Origin: Fimbriimonadaceae bacterium
GTDB taxonomy: Bacteria; Armatimonadota; UBA10988
Direction: 5' to 3'
Assembly: GCA_020850355.1 (NCBI GenBank)
Contig: JADZEX010000034.1
Coordinates: 116,519-180,518 of the forward strand
Length of the DNA: 64,000 nt
Translations under genes and position numbers: made by a program
The notes under the pieces: model-generated
The model's input: only the letters and a program-made list of their open reading frames with translations
Told to the model about the DNA's origin: nothing
The model's database searches: none
In this document: one piece after another, positions 35,533-42,332 of the stretch
Position numbering within the stretch: position 1 is the first letter of the stretch
Layout: every line of letters starts with the position of its first letter

Positions 35533-36221
35533 CAGCGCTCCCGCTTGCCGACTCCCATCGCGAAGAGGTAGTGCGCCAGGCCGGCGTAGCCGGTGTGCAG
35601 CACCTCGTCGTTCATGCCGAAGTCGAAGACGTTCTCGAACCAGCGCGCCAGCAGCCGATGCAGCCGCGGCGCGTCGAACAGGTTGATGTGCCCGGCCTGG
35701 CTCTTGGCGCTGGCGAACCGCGCCGCTTCGAGATTGGGTGTCCCGACAATCAACACCGCGGTCGGCGCCAGGCTGGCCACCAGATGCTCGACGAAGGTCG
35801 CCTCAGCGGCCGCGGGCAGATGCTCGATCACATCCAGGCAGTAGGCGGCGTCGTAGCGCGCAGGCAGCGGGCCGGCCAGCAGGTCGTGGACCGCGACGGT
35901 CAGCCGGTCGAGCCCTTCGGCCGCAATCAACTCGGCGGCGGCGTCGATCACCTGGGGCTCGAGATCGATGCCATGCACCGCACCGACCGTCTGGCGCACC
36001 ACCAGCGCGCCGAAGGCGTCGCCGCAGCCGACCTCCAGCACGCGCTCGCGGCCAGCCAGCATCTTGGCGCAGAACTTGTAGCGGGCCAGGCTGAACCCCA
36101 GCCGGCGCGGGTCGTCGCGCCAGTTGAAGCTGGTCCAGGGGCCCATCGTGTAGCCGCCGCGAGCGCGGTACTGCTCCAAGGCCTCGTCGTTGTGCGGCTC
36201 GTGGGCGCTGGACTGGCTCAT
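35532..36221 (-). CDS. Class I SAM-dependent methyltransferase (b)
   Basis: 229 aa from the ATG at 36221 (GGAGAGG upstream). The SAM motif is RVLEVGCGDAFGAL (residues 60-73), HGIDLEPQVI at strand 2, and YDAAYCLDVIEHLP at motif IV, the Methyltransf_11/23 (UbiE-like) type. The N-terminal YTMGPWTSFNWRDDPRRLGF resembles methyltransferases of surface-polysaccharide clusters, and FDAPRLHRLLARWF near the end is typical. It lies 14 bp after the epimerase gene. It is unlike methyltransferase (a) in sequence, so the two probably act on different positions. Confidence 0.91.
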   Translation of the reverse strand: MSQSSAHEPHNDEALEQYRARGGYTMGPWTSFNWRDDPRRLGFSLARYKFCAKMLAGRERVLEVGCGDAFGALVVRQTVGAVHGIDLEPQVIDAAAELIAAEGLDRLTVAVHDLLAGPLPARYDAAYCLDVIEHLPAAAEATFVEHLVASLAPTAVLIVGTPNLEAARFASAKSQAGHINLFDAPRLHRLLARWFENVFDFGMNDEVLHTGYAGLAHYLFAMGVGKRER

Positions 36222-36235
36222 CGCCGCCTCTCCGG

Positions 36236-37234
36236 TCAGGGCTGGTGGACGTACTGCAAGGGCTGTTGAGCGATCTCGTCCCAGTATGCAGCGACCCACT
36301 GCAGCACCTCGTCGAGGCCCTCGTCGAGGCCGATCTGCGGCCTCCAGCCGAGTTCCTGCCGGGCCCGTGTAGAGTCGATCACGTAGGCCGCATCCTGCCC
36401 CAAGCGCTCTCCGACGGCACGCGTGCAGGCCGTGAAGTCGCGGCCACTGCGCTCGCAGAGACGCTGGACGACCGCCGCGACGGCATGGCCCTGGTCGTCG
36501 GGCGAGAGGTGGTAGATCGCCCCGAGCTGCCCGTCGAACAGCGCCGCCAGCTCGCCCCGCGAGACGTCGCGGACATGGATCCAGGACTTCACCGCCTGCC
36601 CCCCGCCGTGCAGTTCGATGGTCTGCCCCAATCGCAGGTAGATGCAGGTGCGCGGGATGATCTTAAAGAGCTGCTGATGGGCGCCGTAGACATTGGTCGC
36701 CCGGACCGTCACCAGCGGGAAGTCCCAGTGCGCCCGCAGCGTGCTCAGGAACAGGTCGGCCGCCGCCTTCGAGGCCGCGTAGGGCGTGCTCGGCCGCAGT
36801 GGGGCATCCTCGGCGACGGTGCCCTGGCAGGTGCCGTAGACCTCGGGCGACGAAATCTGCAGATAGCGCCGCAGCCAGGGCTGGTCCTTCAGCCAGTTGC
36901 CCAGCGCCGCCAGTGCCACGCAGTTGGTCTGGAACCACTGCTCGGGATGCTGCCACGACGGCGCAACCTCGCTCTGGGCCGCGAAGTTGACGACGTACTG
37001 CGGCTGGAACTCGGCCAGCGCCGCCAGCAGTGCCGGCAGGTCGTGGTTGAGGTCGGCCTGCAGGAAGCGGTAGCGCGGCGAGGCGCGCTGGCGGTAGCGC
37101 AGGAACAGCGGCCCCTTTTCGGGTGAGCGGCTACAGCCGAGCACGTCGTTGGCTGGGTCGTCCAGCAGCAGGTCGATCAAGTCGCCGCCAGAGAACGAGT
37201 TGCTGCCAATCACCGCGATCCGGCGGTCGTCCAT
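36236..37234 (-). CDS. NAD-dependent epimerase/dehydratase (dTDP-glucose 4,6-dehydratase-like)
   Basis: 332 aa from the ATG at 37234, with GGGAGC upstream; longer frames start in non-family sequence. The extended SDR fold is clear: nucleotide-binding IAVIGSNSFSGGDLI (a modified GxxGxxG at residues 10-17), QADLNHD, VVNFAAQSEV, the Ser129-Pro-Glu active loop ISSPEVYG, and Y152-x-x-x-K156. Then RATNVYG and the late VRDVSRGELAAL place it near NDP-hexose 4,6-dehydratases. It is the first gene of the operon through 31811 and should make the activated sugar. Two parS-like palindromes lie just upstream. Confidence 0.92.
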   Translation of the reverse strand: MDDRRIAVIGSNSFSGGDLIDLLLDDPANDVLGCSRSPEKGPLFLRYRQRASPRYRFLQADLNHDLPALLAALAEFQPQYVVNFAAQSEVAPSWQHPEQWFQTNCVALAALGNWLKDQPWLRRYLQISSPEVYGTCQGTVAEDAPLRPSTPYAASKAAADLFLSTLRAHWDFPLVTVRATNVYGAHQQLFKIIPRTCIYLRLGQTIELHGGGQAVKSWIHVRDVSRGELAALFDGQLGAIYHLSPDDQGHAVAAVVQRLCERSGRDFTACTRAVGERLGQDAAYVIDSTRARQELGWRPQIGLDEGLDEVLQWVAAYWDEIAQQPLQYVHQP

Positions 37235-37253
37235 GCGCGCTGCTCCCGGCGGC

Positions 37254-37269
37254 TGTTTGGCGGGAAACA
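37254..37269. promoter_or_regulatory. Degenerate parS-like palindrome
   Basis: TGTTTGGCGGGAAACA matches the parS consensus TGTTTCACGTGAAACA at 13 of 16 positions, with the three mismatches in the centre. It is 20-35 bp before the epimerase start codon and 52 bp from the better parS-like site. It could be a weak ParB site, a promoter operator with the same outer half-sites, or chance. Confidence 0.35.
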
Positions 37270-37321
37270 ACGCGGCGCACGGCCGGTCCCGCCGTTCGTT
37301 TTGAGGCAACGCGGCGCGGCC

Positions 37322-37337
37322 AGTTTCACGTGAAACT
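37322..37337. promoter_or_regulatory. parS-like centromere site (ParB binding)
   Basis: AGTTTCACGTGAAACT, within the 18-bp perfect palindrome CAGTTTCACGTGAAACTG (37321-37338), contains the 14-bp parS core GTTTCACGTGAAAC without mismatch; only the outermost base pair differs from the bacterial consensus. parS sites are bound by ParB and usually lie in the origin-proximal part of chromosomes. It is intergenic, between the stop of the lipoprotein gene (37349) and the start of the sugar operon (37234). No parA or parB is in the window. Confidence 0.75.
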
Positions 37338-37348
37338 GCGGAGGTCGC

Positions 37349-38059
37349 TCAGTCGGCGGCGTAGACGACGTCGCCAGCGACACGTTCGGTGGACTGGTTG
37401 CTGCCGGGGGAGTCGACCGCGACGACGCGCACTTGGAGGGTGGTCGTGGCCGGCAGGTCGCCCGGGAGGGGCAGGTCGACCGCGTAGCCGTCCGGCCCCA
37501 GGGCCATCACGCCGACGCTCTGCGGCAGACCGTCGGCGGTCGAGGCCAGCGCCACCACGCGCAGGTCGGTGGCGGCGGTGTCGCCGTCGGTGACCGTCGC
37601 GGTGACTGGAATCACGGCGCCCAACCCGACGTTGGCCGGGGCCGCCGCGGCGCTGATCTGCGGCGGCAGGTTGCCCGCGGTGGTCGCCCCGAGGCTCGGC
37701 TGCAGCAGCAGCGTCGCGACGGTGGTGGTGACATTGGCGGTCACCGTGACCGGCCGGCTCAGGCTGACGGCGCCAGCGCCGTTGGCGGTGACGGCCACCG
37801 CACCGGCCGGCGCGCGGAGCTGCCAGCCGCCATCGGGCCCGGTCTGGGTGCCGCCCGGCCCGCTGAGGCTCGGGGGCGTGATACTGACCGGCACGCCCGA
37901 CAGCGGGTCGCCATCGGCGTCGTAGACGAAGCCGCGGAGCGTCCCCTCGCTGCGGTCGGTGATCACGTTGAGCTGACCACTCCCGCTACCGCAGGCTCCG
38001 AGCACTGTCAGTAGCGCCACCGCCAGCACCAGGTAGGAACCGCGCCGCAACCACCGCAT
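37349..38059 (-). CDS. Lipoprotein with carboxypeptidase-regulatory-like domain
   Basis: 236 aa from the ATG at 38059 (GGAG upstream). The signal ends with VLGAC, so Cys23 should be lipidated. Residues ~38-115 match a carboxypeptidase regulatory-like / CNA-B fold (EGTLRGFVYDADGDPLSGVPVSI, then PDGGWQL), and residues ~125-230 a second beta sandwich, Cadherin- or Big-like (PVTATVTDGDTAATDLRVVAL). No enzyme motif is present. It is probably a surface-exposed structural or binding protein. The next gene downstream is the sugar operon after a 114-bp gap with the parS-like sites. Confidence 0.82.
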   Translation of the reverse strand: MRWLRRGSYLVLAVALLTVLGACGSGSGQLNVITDRSEGTLRGFVYDADGDPLSGVPVSITPPSLSGPGGTQTGPDGGWQLRAPAGAVAVTANGAGAVSLSRPVTVTANVTTTVATLLLQPSLGATTAGNLPPQISAAAAPANVGLGAVIPVTATVTDGDTAATDLRVVALASTADGLPQSVGVMALGPDGYAVDLPLPGDLPATTTLQVRVVAVDSPGSNQSTERVAGDVVYAAD

Positions 38060-38137
38060 CCCGCCGTCTCCGAGCGTCAGCCGAACTCTACCGGCGCCAC
38101 GGGGCGCTGTCAAGGTGCCCGGCGCGGCCTGGCAGAG

Positions 38138-40555
38138 CTAGCGGTCGCCGATCCAGATCGTCCCTTGGTCGGAGGTCAGGCGGGCCGCTGGCGGGCGGGG
38201 GCCGGTGCGCAGTTGCAGGCGGTCGCCAACGATCCCGCAGCCAACCTTGACGCCGGGCGGCAGACCCACCAGCAAGGCGCGGCGACAGCCAGCCAGGTCG
38301 AGGTCGACGTCCCGCAGCGGCTCCTCGGCGCGCCAGAAGAGCAGCAACGTGGCGGCCGGGCCGGCCAGGTCGCGTAACGCCACCGCCTCGCCGACGGGGG
38401 TCGGCACCAGACGGGCCTGCACGGCTCGCGCGGCGGGGCCGGCGTCGGTCACCGACAGCACATTCAGGAAGGTGTCGTCGGCTCGCGCCGCGCCCGGCGA
38501 GACTTCGAGGCGCCAGCCGCCCAGTTCGCGCAGGTCGCCGCGCTCGCGCTGCGCCGGCTCCTGCAACGCCTCGGTCGGGAACTTCGCCAGGAACTCCTCG
38601 CGGTAGTTGTGCGGCTGCCCGTGCCCATCGTCGGCGACCCAGAACTCCTGTTGCGCAGCAACGCCGCCGACTGCTTGGATGGTCGCATCGGCTGGCAGCA
38701 GGACCTCGTGGTAGAGCCGGCCGCGGCGGGCCGGGTCACCGCCTTCGGCGGCGTCGAACCAGCTCAGGCACCCGTCGGTCGCCGGCCGGTCGATGCTGTG
38801 CAGCAGCCAGGTCTTGCGGAAGGCCGGGTTGGTCGTGATCACTCGGTCGTGGACGACGATCACCGGATGCCCGGCACTGTGGCCCCGGAGGAACACCATC
38901 TGCCGCTGGAACCGCTGCAGTTTGGCCGGCGCGTAGGCCTTGGTGGCGTCGCCCAGCACGTAGCTGTAGGCCGGCTGGTCCTCGTAGCGCAGGATGCCAT
39001 CCAAGGCCTGCTTGCCCCCGGCCACGATGTCGGCGAGTTGCCCGGCCTCACTGCCAAACGGCCACATCGCCTGCCCGCCATCGTTCGAGTTCCGGCCGTG
39101 GCGGCTCTCGCCGAAGTTCTCCTGCGGATCGTAGACCAGCACCGTGTTGTGGGCCACACTGCGGATGTAGTAGTTGTACCAGTGCCGGCTGCCATACTCG
39201 CCGCAGCGGCCGTAGCCCCCGGAGTCGATCGCCAGCGGGGCCTGGTAGTGGATCACGAAGCTGTTCTGATCGCGATGGTGGTGGTTGTTGGAGAAGAACG
39301 GCGACGACTTGAAGACCACCTGGGTGGCGCGGTCGAAGTCCCAACTGTCGCGCAGCACGACCGACCCGGCATGGCGGAAGCAACGCGACAGCGGCAGCGC
39401 GGTCGGCGGGCTGCCGGCGGTGGCGTCGAACAGCCGGTAGAGCACCATCTGCCACGCCGTGACATCCGGGAACTGCGGGACGAAGTGGTTGACGGTCCAT
39501 TGGCTGACGGGGTTCTGGTACTTCCAGCCGCCGATCAGCCACGCCTCCATGGGATCGGCGCCCACCCTGGCACCGCCATAGATGTCGCCGGAGGCGGGGA
39601 ATACCGGGTGGACCCGCTGCAACGCCGTGGGCTGCGTGGCGTAGGTCACCTGGGCCTGGTGGCGCAGGCCGTAGAGGTACCACCAGGTCATCTGCTCCTG
39701 CCACGGGCCGAACAGGCTCGGCTCCGCGGTGGCGAACTCCCAGGCCAGGTAAGGGATCATCGTGGTGTAGCAACTGCCGTAGTCCCAGCCCATCTGGTAG
39801 CCGCCGTCGCGGCAAATCCACTCGCGCGCCGCCGTGCTGGCGCGGGTGCAGGTCACCACCAGGCCGAGCAGTTGGTCGTACCGCGCCCGCAGCTCGGCCG
39901 GCTCGCTGGCCATCTCCTGGTGGATGCCCAGCAGCCCGACCAGCAGGTAGGGCTGCGCCCAACAGCAGCCGTGACCGCCAATCACCCACTCCGGCTGCAG
40001 GTAGTTCAGCTGGCGCAGCGTCTCGCCGGCCGCCACCACCGCCTCGCGAGTTAGGTGCCGCAGCTCGGCGTCCAGGTCCGGGTAGAGATAGTCGTAGAGC
40101 ACGCCCCCGGCGAAGGCTGTGCCGAGCGCCTGAGCCTCGGCGTTCTGCGCCCGACTGGGCGCCAGCTCGACGATCGCCCGGAGGTACTCCCGCCCGAACG
40201 CGGTGGCCAACGGGTTGCGGTTGAGGTAGGCCTCCAGGGCGAACCACATCGACGTCTGGAGGTACTCGCCGGGATGCGTCCGGTCGTTCCAACGCGCCAC
40301 CTCACGCCGGATCGTCGCCCGATCGGCCGGGTCCCGGGTGCCGGTCAGGCGGTACTTGCCAACGGTGTTGGCCAGCGCCTTGAGATTCTCCGGCCGCGCC
40401 CGCACCGCCGCCGTGTGGGCGGCGTTGAGGAACAGAATCGGGTGACCCTCGCGCACCCGCAAGGCGCGCCCCACCGCGCCGTAGTCCGGGGCCTCGGCCG
40501 CCAGCACGCCCGCCCCGCTCAGCGCCGCCCACATCAGCCAGCCATGGTGACCCAT
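38138..40555 (-). CDS. Heparinase II/III-like polysaccharide lyase
   Basis: 805 aa. A weak signal peptide (GWLMWAALSGAGVLAAEA) starts the protein; the ATG at 40555 has GGAGG upstream. An alpha/alpha toroid (~60-380; WVIGGHGCCWAQPYLL, MGWDYGSCYTTMIPY) is followed by the heparinase II/III beta-sandwich with FFSNNHHHRDQNSFVIHY and APLAIDSGGYG at about 415-445, the conserved His and metal-site region, and HDRVITTNPAFRKTWLLHS. Such lyases cleave uronic-acid polymers (heparin, alginate, ulvan-like). It is transcribed toward the lipoprotein gene and divergent from GH62. Confidence 0.87.
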   Translation of the reverse strand: MGHHGWLMWAALSGAGVLAAEAPDYGAVGRALRVREGHPILFLNAAHTAAVRARPENLKALANTVGKYRLTGTRDPADRATIRREVARWNDRTHPGEYLQTSMWFALEAYLNRNPLATAFGREYLRAIVELAPSRAQNAEAQALGTAFAGGVLYDYLYPDLDAELRHLTREAVVAAGETLRQLNYLQPEWVIGGHGCCWAQPYLLVGLLGIHQEMASEPAELRARYDQLLGLVVTCTRASTAAREWICRDGGYQMGWDYGSCYTTMIPYLAWEFATAEPSLFGPWQEQMTWWYLYGLRHQAQVTYATQPTALQRVHPVFPASGDIYGGARVGADPMEAWLIGGWKYQNPVSQWTVNHFVPQFPDVTAWQMVLYRLFDATAGSPPTALPLSRCFRHAGSVVLRDSWDFDRATQVVFKSSPFFSNNHHHRDQNSFVIHYQAPLAIDSGGYGRCGEYGSRHWYNYYIRSVAHNTVLVYDPQENFGESRHGRNSNDGGQAMWPFGSEAGQLADIVAGGKQALDGILRYEDQPAYSYVLGDATKAYAPAKLQRFQRQMVFLRGHSAGHPVIVVHDRVITTNPAFRKTWLLHSIDRPATDGCLSWFDAAEGGDPARRGRLYHEVLLPADATIQAVGGVAAQQEFWVADDGHGQPHNYREEFLAKFPTEALQEPAQRERGDLRELGGWRLEVSPGAARADDTFLNVLSVTDAGPAARAVQARLVPTPVGEAVALRDLAGPAATLLLFWRAEEPLRDVDLDLAGCRRALLVGLPPGVKVGCGIVGDRLQLRTGPRPPAARLTSDQGTIWIGDR

Positions 40556-40691
40556 GTCGCGCCTCCGTCGGGCGCCGCTTCGCCACGCGCGGCGGCGGAC
40601 CTGTCGCCGGGGAGCTCCCCGCTGGCGGCGCCCGCGGCCAGCGGTTACACTGGTTGCACCGCCGCGGCGGCGGCGGCCAGGGAGCAACCAG

Positions 40692-41750
40692 ATGCCAGCG
40701 CTCGCGATGGCCTTGCTGGCCGTCTCCGCCACCACGGCGCCGGAGGCCGCGGGCACCGCTCTCGAGCTGCCCGCGCGCTGGCAGTACAGCGCCCCGCTGG
40801 TGACGCCCGTGGACCGGCCGCAGGATCGCAGCGTCGCTCAGAAGGACCCTACGGTGGTCTTCCACGACGGCCGCTGGCACCTCTTCATGACCATCAAAGC
40901 GCCGGGCCTGACGGCCATCGAGAGCTGCAGTTTCGCGCGGTGGGAAGACGCCGATGCCGCGCCGCGCAGCATCCTGCGAGTCACCGCCAGCCGCTACTAC
41001 GCCGCGCCGCAGGTGTTCTTCTTTCGGCCGCAGCAGCTCTGGTACCTGGTCTATCAAGTCGGCTTGCCGGGCCTCAACAAGATGTGGGTCGCTTACAGCA
41101 CCACGCGCGATCTCAGCGACCCCAGCTCGTGGACCCCGGCCCGGCCGATCCTCGATGGCGGCCCCGCCGACCCGCGCCGCGAGGGTGGGCTCGACTACTG
41201 GGTGATCTGCGATGCCGCCCGCGCCTACCTCTTCTTCACCAGCCTCAACGGCAAGCTCTGGCGCAGCTCGACTCGCCTGGAGGAGTTCCCGACCGGCTTC
41301 GGGCCCTGCCAGGTGGCGCTCCGGGGGCCGTTCTTCGAGGCCAGCCACACCTACGCCGTGAAGGGCACCGGCCGCTACCTGACTCTGATCGAGCAGGACG
41401 GCCGGCGCTACTACCAGGCCTACCTCGCCGATCGGCTGGACGGTGAATGGACCGCGCTGGCGAATACCCCGGAGCGGCCGTTCGCCAGTTGGCAGAACAT
41501 CGCCCCGGCCGCCGGCGTGACGCCCTGGACCGATCACGTCAGCCACGGCGAGTTGCTGCGGGACGGCTGCGACGAGACCCTGACGGTCGACCCGGCGCAC
41601 TGGCAGTTCCTGTTTCAGGGCCTGCTGGAACGCGACAAGGCCGGCCAGTCGTACGGCCAGTTGCGGTGGCGCCTGGGGCTGCTGTCGCCGGGGCCATCGG
41701 ACGACACTGCCGGGCGATGGGCTGGGGCAGCGAGCGAGGAACCACGCTGA
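40692..41750 (+). CDS. GH62 alpha-L-arabinofuranosidase
   Basis: 352 aa from the ATG at 40692. A short signal (MPALAMALLAVSATTAPEAAG) is followed by a five-bladed propeller with GH62 catalytic residues: Asp52 in QKDPTVVF (base), Asp168 in GGLDYWVICD (pKa modulator) and Glu216 in GPFFEASHTY (acid). APQVFFFRPQQLWYLVYQ and WTDHVSHGELLRDG are family signatures. GH62 enzymes release arabinose from arabinoxylan or arabinan. Its stop overlaps the DUF4303 start (TGATG). Confidence 0.94.
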   Translation: MPALAMALLAVSATTAPEAAGTALELPARWQYSAPLVTPVDRPQDRSVAQKDPTVVFHDGRWHLFMTIKAPGLTAIESCSFARWEDADAAPRSILRVTASRYYAAPQVFFFRPQQLWYLVYQVGLPGLNKMWVAYSTTRDLSDPSSWTPARPILDGGPADPRREGGLDYWVICDAARAYLFFTSLNGKLWRSSTRLEEFPTGFGPCQVALRGPFFEASHTYAVKGTGRYLTLIEQDGRRYYQAYLADRLDGEWTALANTPERPFASWQNIAPAAGVTPWTDHVSHGELLRDGCDETLTVDPAHWQFLFQGLLERDKAGQSYGQLRWRLGLLSPGPSDDTAGRWAGAASEEPR

Positions 41751-42313
41751 TGCAGAACGCCAGCGAACTCAACCTGCCGGCGATCGCAGCCGCGCTGGCC
41801 GCCGATGGCACGGCCTGGTACCAGGCGCTGCAGCCAAAGCTGCGCGGGGAGCGAGTCTACGCGTTCCTGTTCGAACTGAGCGCCGTCGGCTACGCGGCGG
41901 CGGCCGCCGTGGCCACCGAGGAAGGCCTGCGGCGGACGGCCGAGGGGTATCTGGACGACTTCGACGGCGACCTGACCCGGGCCATCGCCAGCTTGCGGTG
42001 GGCGGGGCCGGAAGACGGCTGGTACCAGTCGCCCGAACGCGCGTTCCGGACCACCAACCGGCTGCTCGACGCCGCCGAGCGGCAGGAGCTGTACCCCGTA
42101 TACTCCGGCGACTTGGAGCGGCTGGCGCTCCAGGCGCTGCAACAGATGGACGCCACCGGGCTGTTCGGCACCGGGGCCGCGCGGGAGCAGGTGACCCTGG
42201 GCGTCTGTCACACCGGTGGTGACCAACCCGCCGAGCTATGGCTGTCGTGGCTCAGCGCGGTCAACCCGCCGGCCGTGGTGGCACGGGTCCGGGCCGAGCT
42301 GGCCGCGACCTGA
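41750..42313 (+). CDS. DUF4303-family protein
   Basis: 187 aa, cytoplasmic, no signal. The pattern (VYAFLFELSAVGYAAAAAVATEEGLRR, residues ~36-62; LRWAGPEDGWYQSPERAF; GVCHTGGDQPAELWLSWLSAVNP) fits the DUF4303 domain, whose role is unknown and which occurs near immunity-type genes in some genomes. It starts in the stop codon of GH62, so the two are cotranscribed, yet a functional link to arabinose release is not obvious. It converges on the beta-helix gene with a 19-bp gap. Confidence 0.7.
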   Translation: MQNASELNLPAIAAALAADGTAWYQALQPKLRGERVYAFLFELSAVGYAAAAAVATEEGLRRTAEGYLDDFDGDLTRAIASLRWAGPEDGWYQSPERAFRTTNRLLDAAERQELYPVYSGDLERLALQALQQMDATGLFGTGAAREQVTLGVCHTGGDQPAELWLSWLSAVNPPAVVARVRAELAAT

Positions 42314-42332
42314 ACTGGATGCCGCCGCCAGC

